NCBI RefSeq assembly: GCF_001988955.1
Contig: NZ_CP014263.1
Location: 2,790,001-2,854,000, forward strand
Direction of reading: 5' to 3'
Length of the DNA: 64,000 nt
Origin: Spirosoma montaniterrae
Lineage (GTDB): Bacteria > Bacteroidota > Bacteroidia > Cytophagales > Spirosomataceae
The notes under the pieces were generated by a model. That model was not told the DNA's origin. It ran no database searches and saw only the letters and a list, made by a program, of their open reading frames with translations. Positions 34,285-42,794 of the stretch are shown here, piece by piece. Numbering within the stretch: the stretch's first letter is position 1; each line of letters starts with the position of its first letter. A program made the position numbers and the translations under genes.

Positions 34285-35988
34285 TTAACTATGCCGAACA
34301 ACACGCCCGTGCCGGTATCGCATCGCCATAAATACAGACAGCCCGCCAAGTAACCCAACCACAGCCAGCAAAGACCAATTTATAGCCGACTCCTCCGGTA
34401 TTTCGCTGATGGTCAGTAAGGTATTTATTTTCTGCTTAGTCAGAATTTGCCGCTTGCCGCCCGTCCAGGTGACGATGATAGAATCGATAACCGCAGTATT
34501 TCCCAGGCCAAAGTGCGCGATAGTCGAGTTTTGCGAGATATGGCTCGATGCGCCCCCGTCGATTTCGCGCAGCATCCGCCGACCGCCCACTACCACCTCA
34601 ATCCGCGAACCGATACCATGCGATTCGGCCTGTAAGCCCTTCAGGGCAATTTTCAGCCAGTTGCCTTTGGCCCCATCGTTTCGGTAGAAGTGCGTAACTG
34701 AAGGTACCGGATAGTCGAGTACGGGTTTTTGGTTCACCACCAGCAGGTCGAGGTCGCCGTCGTTATCGGCATCGAACGTTACCGAGCCGCGCCCAATGCC
34801 GTAGTCTTTTAGTCCATGCAGGTGCGCGTTGTCCTGAAACTGCGGCTGAGCCGGATTGCGGTTTCCCACGTTTTCAAAATAGAAGTCGGCCATCGGTACG
34901 CAGTTGGGGTTCAAATCGCCGTTGGCAACAAATAAATCAAGGTCGCCGTCATGGTCGAAATCGGCGAAATTGGCTCCCCAGCTAATGCCAATCCAGGTCA
35001 TACCCATCTCGCGGGTTTTATCAAGATACGGCTTACCCGGTCCCTGACTCACCATCATACGGTTGAAGCGGATATTCGTAAAATAGTAATCCAGCAGCCC
35101 GTCGTTGTTGACGTCGGCCACTGCCGTACCCATCGAGTTAATTGGCAGGTCGAGTTTCAGTTCAGGAGCGACGTCGCGAAATTCCCGGTCAGAAAACTGG
35201 TTTTGCAACAGCAGGTTAGGCGTCCGTTTATAGCCAAAATCATGGTTTACCATCAGGTCCTGGTCGGCATCGTTGTCGTAATCGGTAAAGATTGCTCCGA
35301 AGCCGAACCCCTTGTGTGTCAGTCCGTAATCGTCATACAAATCCTCGAACCGCTTGCCGCCTTTGTTGATAAGCAGATAGCCCTTTGCCGTTTGCGTAGC
35401 ACTAACGATGGTGGCGTCGTTGATATACGTCAGGTTGCCGGTGAATGCGTTAAAGTAGTTGCCTACATACAGATCGGGATAACCATCGGCGTTAACATCA
35501 CCAAAACTTGCCCCAGTACTGAACGCAATCAGTTGATCGAGACCATATGCCTGCGTCGCATCGCGGAAGGTGCCGTTGCCGTTATTAAGCAACAATAGAT
35601 TCCGGGCGCGGGGAATGGGCTGTTTTTTACCCTTCGTTGTAATCGTCGTCACAAACAAATCGACCCAACCATCGCGGTTCACGTCGGCGGCTGCTACGCC
35701 CTGCGTCACGAATCCGCGCGTCACGCTTAGGCCAGATTTCTCATAGACATTCGCAAACTGGCCTTTGCCGTTGTTGCGGTACAGCACGTCGTCGTTCATG
35801 CCGCCGGTGATAAACAGGTCCTGATCGCCATCATTATCGTAGTCGAAAGCGCAGGCTCCTCCGCCAAACATGCCTTCAAATACCCGAAACTGGTGGTTGA
35901 CACCTACTTCCTGTGTTACGTCTTTAAACAGGGGCTGGGCAAATAGGGGAGCCGATAAAAAGCAGAGAATGAAGAGTTTAGAGAGCAT
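34285..35988 (-). CDS. CRTAC1/UnbV beta-propeller protein, membrane-anchored
   Basis: 567 residues with a signal peptide (about 1-17). FG-GAP/VCBS repeats fill about 25-420, with Ca-binding loops of the form D-x-D-x-D-G-D-x-D-L (DYDNDGDQDLFITGG, DVNRDGWVDLFV, DFDHDGDLDLFVANG). An ASPIC/UnbV domain follows (about 440-525: IALKGLQAESHGIGSRIEVVVGGRRMLREIDGGASSHIS, HFGLGN). The C-terminus has one membrane helix (about 537-556) and a basic tail, so the propeller is anchored with its bulk outside. It is the last gene of the SusCD-CRTAC1-haloperoxidase operon and is a shorter relative of the 37.4-40.8 kb protein. Confidence 0.88.
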   Translation of the reverse strand: MLSKLFILCFLSAPLFAQPLFKDVTQEVGVNHQFRVFEGMFGGGACAFDYDNDGDQDLFITGGMNDDVLYRNNGKGQFANVYEKSGLSVTRGFVTQGVAAADVNRDGWVDLFVTTITTKGKKQPIPRARNLLLLNNGNGTFRDATQAYGLDQLIAFSTGASFGDVNADGYPDLYVGNYFNAFTGNLTYINDATIVSATQTAKGYLLINKGGKRFEDLYDDYGLTHKGFGFGAIFTDYDNDADQDLMVNHDFGYKRTPNLLLQNQFSDREFRDVAPELKLDLPINSMGTAVADVNNDGLLDYYFTNIRFNRMMVSQGPGKPYLDKTREMGMTWIGISWGANFADFDHDGDLDLFVANGDLNPNCVPMADFYFENVGNRNPAQPQFQDNAHLHGLKDYGIGRGSVTFDADNDGDLDLLVVNQKPVLDYPVPSVTHFYRNDGAKGNWLKIALKGLQAESHGIGSRIEVVVGGRRMLREIDGGASSHISQNSTIAHFGLGNTAVIDSIIVTWTGGKRQILTKQKINTLLTISEIPEESAINWSLLAVVGLLGGLSVFMAMRYRHGRVVRHS

Positions 35989-36020
35989 ACTTGGTTACGG
36001 TATCGGTGCGCTAATATAGG

Positions 36021-37430
36021 TTATGGAACTGGCGCAACACGCCAGGGCAACCCGTTGATATGTTCGCCAATGGTTTTTCCTTTTTCCAGCCCGGCCTGAT
36101 TATCCTGCGGGGTATGAATACCGCCGTAAAAGCGCGAATCAGCGGTTTCCTGCGCCACCTGCCAGAACGAACTAAACCGCCGAACCTTGAACTCGGTGTT
36201 GCGGAGCCGGTCGCGCGGGCGTCCGGCGTGGGCACTGTCGGTCAGGGCGAAGCGGTCGCCGTAGAGGTTGGTCAGTACGGTAGCGGCTGCGGCTGCCTGA
36301 ATGGCGTGGCCCGACGGGAAAGCTGGAAAAGGAGGTTCCGGCCAGAATGAATCCCACTGAGGGTCAATGTATTGCGGGATAAACGTGTTGGGGCGTTCGG
36401 TAAAAAACTCGTATTTCCACTTCCAGCAGTTGATAAATGCATCGGCCACGGCCATACCCACACGGGCGTAGGTTTCGGCGCACTTCACGAGCGAAGGCCG
36501 GGTTTTGCGAATGGCAAGCGTCGCTAAATAATACGAATGACCGGGGGGCGTAAACGTTTCGTCGGGGTCGTCGCTCCACCAGATAGCACATTCTTTTTCA
36601 GCCTGCGTCAGCGTGCGTTCTTTATCGTAGACCTGCTTAAACTGTCGGTAATAAGCCGACGTGGGCAACGTATCGTAGGGAATAAAGGTTGGGGCCGAAA
36701 TCTGCGCGTCGGAAGCCAGAAACGTCCGGTTCTTTCCCCAGTGCGGATGCAGCGGGTAATGGCTGAACGACTGCGCGTAAAGGGGTGGTTTCCAGCAGCC
36801 TACATGTGTAGGCTGCTTCATGGCTTTGTCGAAATTTTTCAGGTAGCCCCGATGTCCGCCATCGGTTTTCGACCACGCAAAAATGCGCTCGGCCACAGCC
36901 CGCCCAAACGCCACCGACCGGCTGAGTTGCGCGTCGTTGGCTACTGCCAGCCGTTCCTGTACGGCCCGTTCGAGCGAATCTATTTTTAGTTTGTTGGCAT
37001 CCGACGTTTGGTTATACAGGCTTTTGAGAATGTATGCCTGCCCGGCGTTCAGTGCCGCAGGCCAGTGATACGGCTTCCCGGCTTCGGGTTGTGGCAACGT
37101 TGCCAACCCGTTCACCTGCCCCGCCAGCGACTGATAATCAGCACTTTCCGCCACTACCGACTCATACATCGTCAGTCCGATATAGCCCAAGCAGCGCGAC
37201 GCATAGGTTGGCGAGTTAGCTGGCGTATTTTTGGTTATATACAGGGTCATATCGGCCCATGCCGTTGCTACGTCCACGTCTTGCAGGGGCGGTTTGGGGG
37301 CCGAACAGCCGAGAGTAAGGGTGAGTAAAACCCCACCCCAACCCCTCCCCGTTAGGGAGGGGCTTTTAAAAAAGCTTACGCGAGTAAGCCCCTCCCTAAC
37401 GGGGAGGGGTTGGGGTGGGGTCATTTCCAT
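36021..37430 (-). CDS. Vanadium-dependent haloperoxidase (PAP2 superfamily)
   Basis: 469 residues. The vanadate/phosphate-site motifs are complete: K-x6-RP (Lys339...Arg346-Pro347 in KYEFFTERP), PSGH (372-375, His375 acid/base) and SR-x5-H-x3-D (SRFYGGIHTPQD, Ser432-Arg433, axial His439). Vanadium haloperoxidases oxidise halides with peroxide; the same fold gives acid phosphatases, so the reaction is inferred from likeness. A lipobox-like LTLGC follows about 41 residues, but the N-terminal codons are those of a 36-bp inverted repeat, giving a PPQPLPVREG...SLTGRGWGG stretch and a very short hydrophobic core. The ATG at 37424 overlaps the upstream stop as ATGA; 37430 is the other start. Confidence 0.88.
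   Translation of the reverse strand: MEMTPPQPLPVREGLTRVSFFKSPSLTGRGWGGVLLTLTLGCSAPKPPLQDVDVATAWADMTLYITKNTPANSPTYASRCLGYIGLTMYESVVAESADYQSLAGQVNGLATLPQPEAGKPYHWPAALNAGQAYILKSLYNQTSDANKLKIDSLERAVQERLAVANDAQLSRSVAFGRAVAERIFAWSKTDGGHRGYLKNFDKAMKQPTHVGCWKPPLYAQSFSHYPLHPHWGKNRTFLASDAQISAPTFIPYDTLPTSAYYRQFKQVYDKERTLTQAEKECAIWWSDDPDETFTPPGHSYYLATLAIRKTRPSLVKCAETYARVGMAVADAFINCWKWKYEFFTERPNTFIPQYIDPQWDSFWPEPPFPAFPSGHAIQAAAAATVLTNLYGDRFALTDSAHAGRPRDRLRNTEFKVRRFSSFWQVAQETADSRFYGGIHTPQDNQAGLEKGKTIGEHINGLPWRVAPVP
37330..37421. repeat. 36-bp perfect inverted repeat at haloperoxidase start
   Basis: 37330-37365 and 37386-37421 are perfect reverse complements around a 20-base spacer, made of CCCCACCCCAACCCCTCCCC-type sequence. 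The outer end of the right arm overlaps the last base of the upstream stop codon. The repeat is read in frame in the haloperoxidase gene, and its RNA would form a very stable hairpin just after the start codon. Confidence 0.92.
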
Positions 37431-40400
37431 TGATACGCCACCAGTTTCTTCTCATTAATCCCAAATAAAAGCGTGTTGTTAACCGGCACCACGGCCCGCA
37501 CGTCGCCTTTCAAAGCCAGACCCGACCGGCGTTGATCGACATACTGGAAACCGCCCCGTCCGTTGCCTTTCAGCAGTACACCATAGTTGGCGTCCATTTT
37601 ACCGAGCCTGATTTTAGCGAAATTAGTATTGCCACACAATAGCACGTCGGTAAGGCCGTCGCGGTCGAAGTCCATCGTCGTAATCGTATGTACGGGCGCG
37701 TACTGCGCCTGTTCGGGCAGTTTCGCCACCGTAAAGCGGCCCGACGCGCTGCTCAGAAAACAACTCGTTTGCAGGTGATTGGCCGTCAGATGCTCCGCTT
37801 TGGCGAGCGCGTTACGGTCGAAAATCTGGTCGAGCGTTTGGTCGGCGTAGCTTTCGTAGTTTGGGTAACGGGTGCGGTAGCCGTTTATCTGATTCAGGAG
37901 TTCGTCGCGGGTGACGTAGGGATAGCTTTTGCCCTGTATGTACGCACTCAGAACCGATTCAACCGAACCGTTTCCGTCAAAGTCAGCGTAGTGCATCTCA
38001 ACGGGCTGTTTATCAGCGGCTTTCATCTGCGAGTTGTCGCCCCAGTTGCCCACCAGCAGGTCGGCTTTTCGGTCGTTGTTGAGGTCGGTGGCGGCAATTT
38101 TATTCCACCAGCCCCGATAGGGCTTCTCGAAATACGTGCTTGTCTTATCGTTTAGTTTACCGCCTTCCAGCGCGAACACCGTCAGGGGCATCCACTCGCC
38201 TACTACCACCAACTCGTTGCGCCGGTCGCCGTTCAGGTCGGCCCAAACAGCGTCTGTCACCATGCCAACCTGACGTAGGCCGGGAGCAAAGGTTGCCGTT
38301 TGGTCGGTGAACTGCGGAGGACCGCCCCGCCCCTTGCTGTTGTTGATGAGCAGGTAGCTGTTGGGCGTTTCGGGATAACGGCCCGGCACCAACCGACCGC
38401 CCACAAATAAGTCGGGCCGACCGTCGCCGTTCACGTCCTGCACAGCCACGCACGAATTACTGACGCGCAAATCGGGCAGGGCGTTCGGGCTGTGGCTAAG
38501 ATTACCCCGGCCATCGTTCAGGTAAAGTCGGTCCTGTAGGCGGGGGTCGTTGGGGGCCATGTCGTGGTAGCCGCCCGTTGCCACGTACACATCGAGCGAA
38601 CCATCGCCGTTGGCATCGAACAGGGCCACCGCGCAGTCGTGATAGCCCCGGTCAGCGTCTAAAGCAGGTGATTTCTGCGGTACAAACCGCCCGCCTTTTT
38701 GTTGAACATAGACCATCGCTGGCTGTTGAGCCGAAGCACCCACGAACAAGTCTTCCAGCCCGTCGCCAGTCAAATCACCTTTCGCCATACACGGGCCGCT
38801 GTGCGAGAGTTGGTTAGTCAGCAGCGATTGCCGGTAAAAATCATTGATGTCCTGTACCGGGTTTGCGTAGGCCAATGGGGCAGCTACTTCCATCAGTAGC
38901 GGTTTCGGTGTTGAAACGGTTTTAGGTTGCTCGTTTGCCTTCGTTTCGTCGGCTTCCAATACCTGATTGGCCGCTACACTCCTAAAGGTCTGCTGCGTTC
39001 CCAACGGCCATATAATCCGCACCGAGTCAAGCTGTTTCGCCTTACCCAGTCCAAAATGCAGCACAGGCGAAACTGCCGACAGATACCCCCGCGCCAGCGT
39101 CTGCGTCTGGGTTTGCTGCGTACCGTTGGCATACACTGTCACCCGCGCTCCGATGCCCTGCGTGTTGCCGCCTTTCCCGCGCAGTTTCACCTGCAAAAAC
39201 GGATGCTTTGTTTGCGCGTTGGCCTCGTTGCGGTACACAAATGCAGGCTGATTGATGTTATTGACCATCAAATCCAGATCGCCATCATTATCAAAGTCGG
39301 CGTAGGCAGCACCATTGCTGTTGGAGGGACGATTCATGCCCCAATTCTGTGTTTGATTGGCGAACGAAGCCCCGCCCTCGTTCCGAAATACGTAGTTAAC
39401 TACGTTCGATGCGGGCATGTGGTTGATGATTTCGAGTACATCCTGCCGTTGAAGCCGCCCCCGGCTTTTGGCGAAATCGTCCATGTACTTGATAAAATCC
39501 AGATTCGTATAATCGTGCAGGTAGCCGTTGCTTACGAAGAGGTCTTTCCAGCCATCGTTGTCGAAATCGGCCAGCAGCGCGGCCCAACTCCAGTCGGTAT
39601 TGGAAACGCCCGCCTGTTGCCCCACCTCCGAAAATACCGGCACCCTACCCCTTGCCCCTTCAACCCCTACCCCCGTATTCAGGTGCAGCATGTTCCGCAT
39701 GTATTGGTAATACAGCCCGCTCCGCACGTTGAGATCGAACTTGGCAAAGTTATCAGGAGCCATCAGCAGTTTTTGCCGCCGGTTATCTTCAGGCAGCATG
39801 TCGAGCGTGAAAATATCAGCCCGCCCGTCGTTATTCACGTCGGCCACATCATTACCCATTGAAAACTGGCTTGTGTGGCCGATACTGTTCGGGAGTTCGT
39901 TGGCAAACGTGCCGTTGCGGTTGTTGATGTAGAGATAATCGGGTACTGTATAGTCGTTCGAAACGTAGAAATCGAGCCAGCCATCGTCGTTTATGTCGGC
40001 CATACCCAGCCCCAGGCCGTAGCTCAGGGGAGAGCCGTTGATGCCAGCCTGCTGCGTCACGTCGGTAAAACGGCCCGCCGTTTGTTTGTAGAGCCGCAAT
40101 CCACGCTCGGGGTCGTCGGTACGAAGCAGTTCGGCGGTACTCGCTTCGTTCAGAATGGGCAGATTTTTGGGATTATGATTCAGCAGCAGCATGTCCAGGT
40201 CGCCGTCGCGGTCGTAGTCGAGGAAATACGCCTGATTGCTGAAGCCAGGACTGTCGAGACCATACTGGGCAGCCTGTTCGGCAAAGCGCGGTACGCCGTT
40301 GGCATCGTTGCCCTGATTTACGAAAAGCTGATTGACGCGCTTTTCGGGCGGCATGGCTCCCGAATAGCACACATACAAGTCCAGTTTTTCATCGGCGTTG

Positions 40401-40810
40401 ATATCAACAACCGTTACGCCCGTTTTCCAGGGACCGGGTCGCCCGCCCGCGCCCGATGCGTCGGTAACGTCGCGAAACTGCCACGGTTCGCCGTCGCGAT
40501 TGCCCTGATTCAGATACAGCCTGTTGTCAGCCATATTGGCCGTAAAATACGCATCGATGCGCCCGTCGCCGTTGAAATCGCCCGTTGCTACGCCCCCGCC
40601 GTTATAGAAGTACTCATACAGTAAGATGTTGGTATTCAGCCCCTCGTCCAAGCGATTCTGAAAGGCGATGCCCGTTTGTTCGGGAGTTAGCAACGTGAAA
40701 AGCGGAGGACCGGAGACCGGTTGCGTTTCGGCTCGTTCATCGGTTTTCTGACAGGCAAAAAGCCCCCAGATGAGCAAGCCAATCAACACACAGCGATTAC
40801 AAAGATTCAT
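37421..40810 (-). CDS. Large CRTAC1/UnbV beta-propeller lipoprotein
   Basis: About 1129 residues from the ATG at 40810 (MNLCNRCVL), lipobox LFAC (Cys about 20). Two sets of FG-GAP/VCBS repeats (about 55-500 and 670-1000) carry many D-x-D-x-D-G-x-x-D loops (DFNGDGRIDAYF, DVNNDGRADIF, DLTGDGLEDLFVGAS, DVNGDGRPDLFVGG), and an ASPIC/UnbV domain lies between them (about 545-620: VKLRGKGGNTQGIGARVTVYANG, LHFGLGK). Predicted surface-anchored, calcium-binding propeller. It lies between susD and the haloperoxidase gene, with four bases of ATGA overlap to the latter. Near residue 390 a Gly/Val/Arg-rich loop is encoded by a C-run repeat-like sequence. Confidence 0.9.
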   Translation of the reverse strand: MNLCNRCVLIGLLIWGLFACQKTDERAETQPVSGPPLFTLLTPEQTGIAFQNRLDEGLNTNILLYEYFYNGGGVATGDFNGDGRIDAYFTANMADNRLYLNQGNRDGEPWQFRDVTDASGAGGRPGPWKTGVTVVDINADEKLDLYVCYSGAMPPEKRVNQLFVNQGNDANGVPRFAEQAAQYGLDSPGFSNQAYFLDYDRDGDLDMLLLNHNPKNLPILNEASTAELLRTDDPERGLRLYKQTAGRFTDVTQQAGINGSPLSYGLGLGMADINDDGWLDFYVSNDYTVPDYLYINNRNGTFANELPNSIGHTSQFSMGNDVADVNNDGRADIFTLDMLPEDNRRQKLLMAPDNFAKFDLNVRSGLYYQYMRNMLHLNTGVGVEGARGRVPVFSEVGQQAGVSNTDWSWAALLADFDNDGWKDLFVSNGYLHDYTNLDFIKYMDDFAKSRGRLQRQDVLEIINHMPASNVVNYVFRNEGGASFANQTQNWGMNRPSNSNGAAYADFDNDGDLDLMVNNINQPAFVYRNEANAQTKHPFLQVKLRGKGGNTQGIGARVTVYANGTQQTQTQTLARGYLSAVSPVLHFGLGKAKQLDSVRIIWPLGTQQTFRSVAANQVLEADETKANEQPKTVSTPKPLLMEVAAPLAYANPVQDINDFYRQSLLTNQLSHSGPCMAKGDLTGDGLEDLFVGASAQQPAMVYVQQKGGRFVPQKSPALDADRGYHDCAVALFDANGDGSLDVYVATGGYHDMAPNDPRLQDRLYLNDGRGNLSHSPNALPDLRVSNSCVAVQDVNGDGRPDLFVGGRLVPGRYPETPNSYLLINNSKGRGGPPQFTDQTATFAPGLRQVGMVTDAVWADLNGDRRNELVVVGEWMPLTVFALEGGKLNDKTSTYFEKPYRGWWNKIAATDLNNDRKADLLVGNWGDNSQMKAADKQPVEMHYADFDGNGSVESVLSAYIQGKSYPYVTRDELLNQINGYRTRYPNYESYADQTLDQIFDRNALAKAEHLTANHLQTSCFLSSASGRFTVAKLPEQAQYAPVHTITTMDFDRDGLTDVLLCGNTNFAKIRLGKMDANYGVLLKGNGRGGFQYVDQRRSGLALKGDVRAVVPVNNTLLFGINEKKLVAYQWK

Positions 40811-40885
40811 GGGATATACAAGAAACAATCAATCCCCAAGATACATCCTGGGGATTGATTTTGAAGCGGTTATGATAAAAAGAAA

Positions 40886-42781
40886 TCAATACCCCGGATT
40901 CTGAACCAGTTTGGTGTTCCGGTTGATTTCGTCGCGACTGATGGGTCGATAATACATCTTATCGTTCCAGCGTCGGGTTTCGTTCTGCGTATTGTCGGCC
41001 ACCGTGTAGGTATAGTTGTACTTCGAGCGGTCGAACCGATATGGCACATTAGGCGTGGCTCCCGGCCTGAGCGTGGCCCGAACGTTGATCGACTTGATAC
41101 CCCGGCCTACGGTTGTAGGTGCAATCAGCCACCGGCGGGCATCGTGGTAGCGGTGTTCCTCGTATTGCAGTTCAATCCGGCGTTCGTTCTGATAGCGCGC
41201 CAGCAGCGCAGCCCCCGACTCGGTAGTGGGCGGCATACCGGCCCGCGCCCGAATCCGGTTGAGCCACAGCCGGGCTTCGGCCTCCTGCCCCGTATTCAGG
41301 CAGGCTTCCACGTAATTCAGCACGTTTTCGGTTTGCCGGAGGAACGGGAATGGAATCACCTGCGCACTCGACTGATTGTCGCGCAGAGCCGGGTCGTTAT
41401 CGATAAACTTGCGGGTATAGTAACCCGAACGAGTGCCGTTCCAGTTTTCGACCGCCGATTCGCGCGTATCAACGCCGTTAATCGTACCACCCTTCCCGTC
41501 GTCGTAGAAGCCCGTTTGTATCTGGTTGGCGGGATCGATGCCTGCTACAGCGGGCGGACGCGGTTTCCAGCCCGTACCATCGAACATAATGCTGGCGTAG
41601 AAACGCGGGTCGCGGTTGTCGTAGGGCGCGGCTTTGTGCGTGGCGTTATTCCAGTCGAACTTAGAGCCGTCCATCATTTCAAAGTCGTCGACTAAGTTCT
41701 GAATGGGCGTGTTCCCGGCCCAGTTGTTATACCCGTTGGGGCCGTTGTTGATGCCGTAGTGAATACCTCCCAGCGGCCAGTTGCTTTCCTGCGTAAACAG
41801 GGGCGTGTGGGTGCGCTGCCAAATCAGGTCAATGGCACCGGCAGGGTCGGCAGCGGCACTCTTGCCGCCCATTGCAATGGCATTGTAGTTGGCGCGGCCT
41901 TCGGCAGCCGTTACGGGTGCGGCCAGATTCAGTTTATAGCCTTTCCCGGCAGCGGCTGCTTCATCGAGCGCGGCTTTGGCAGCAGTGCGGGCAGCCTGCC
42001 ACCGTGATGCCTGATCGCCCGACGTATAGGCCACCAGTTCGGGGTTTGAAAACGACGCCATCACCGAAACCTTAGCGCGGACTTTGGCCGCATCGTGCAA
42101 ATCGCTGGCTGCGTAGGTCAATACGCGGGCTTTCAGGGCCAGCGCGGCCAGCCGATTAGTGCGGCCATCTTCGAGGGTTTTGCCTTTCAGCAACTCGGCA
42201 GCTTTATCCAAATCAGCTACAATAAACTTTATGCAGTCGTCATAGCTGCTCCGGGCCACGCTGTAATCTTCGTTCAGGCCGTAGGGCTTGCTGATAAGCG
42301 GCACCCCACCATAAAACCGGACTAATTGCTGGTAATAATGCGCCCGCAAAAAGTGTGCTTCGCCCATCAACTGATCTTTCAGCGTCTGGTTGGTAAACGT
42401 AGCTTTGGGCAACTGCTCAATGGCGATGTTAGCCTGCCGAATGGCAAGGTACATGTTACCCCACTCATACGTCGGACTCTGCCAGGCTAAGTTGCCGGGT
42501 GTTTCAGTACCTTCTGTAAAGGTATTGATGTTTCGCCCGGCGTGGGTAAACATGGCTTCGTCGGTAATTGCCGACAAGCCCTGCTCTTCAAAACCAGCAT
42601 AACCAAGATAGGAATACACGTTGAAGACAAATGCCTGCGCCAGTGCGCCATCGGCCCAGGTAGCGTCTGCCGAAATTCGGTCCAGCGGTTTGGTCTCCAG
42701 AATATTATCATTACAGGCCGCAATAATCAGCGTCGAACTGAGGGCCAGCACCGATAATCGGGAAATGATCAGTCGTTTCAT
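40886..42781 (-). CDS. RagB/SusD family nutrient-binding lipoprotein
   Basis: 631 residues with lipobox IIAAC (Cys about 23) followed by NDNILETKPLDRISADATWADG, the usual SusD start. TPR-like helices and the SusD_RagB domain follow (GEAHFLRAHYYQQLVRFYGGVPLISKP; RYQNERRIELQYEEHRYHDARRW; late KMYYRPISRDEINRN). SusD lids the SusC barrel and binds the substrate on the surface. It starts 14 bases after the SusC gene and is followed by the CRTAC1 lipoprotein, so one operon is likely. Confidence 0.96.
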   Translation of the reverse strand: MKRLIISRLSVLALSSTLIIAACNDNILETKPLDRISADATWADGALAQAFVFNVYSYLGYAGFEEQGLSAITDEAMFTHAGRNINTFTEGTETPGNLAWQSPTYEWGNMYLAIRQANIAIEQLPKATFTNQTLKDQLMGEAHFLRAHYYQQLVRFYGGVPLISKPYGLNEDYSVARSSYDDCIKFIVADLDKAAELLKGKTLEDGRTNRLAALALKARVLTYAASDLHDAAKVRAKVSVMASFSNPELVAYTSGDQASRWQAARTAAKAALDEAAAAGKGYKLNLAAPVTAAEGRANYNAIAMGGKSAAADPAGAIDLIWQRTHTPLFTQESNWPLGGIHYGINNGPNGYNNWAGNTPIQNLVDDFEMMDGSKFDWNNATHKAAPYDNRDPRFYASIMFDGTGWKPRPPAVAGIDPANQIQTGFYDDGKGGTINGVDTRESAVENWNGTRSGYYTRKFIDNDPALRDNQSSAQVIPFPFLRQTENVLNYVEACLNTGQEAEARLWLNRIRARAGMPPTTESGAALLARYQNERRIELQYEEHRYHDARRWLIAPTTVGRGIKSINVRATLRPGATPNVPYRFDRSKYNYTYTVADNTQNETRRWNDKMYYRPISRDEINRNTKLVQNPGY

Positions 42782-42794
42782 AGGTAATAATAGG

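Noticed and set aside
38927..40624. Two long plus-strand frames opposite the CRTAC1 lipoprotein
   Set aside because: They mirror the repeated Asp/Gly codons of the propeller loops; low-complexity Val/Ile/Gln-rich translation without domain.
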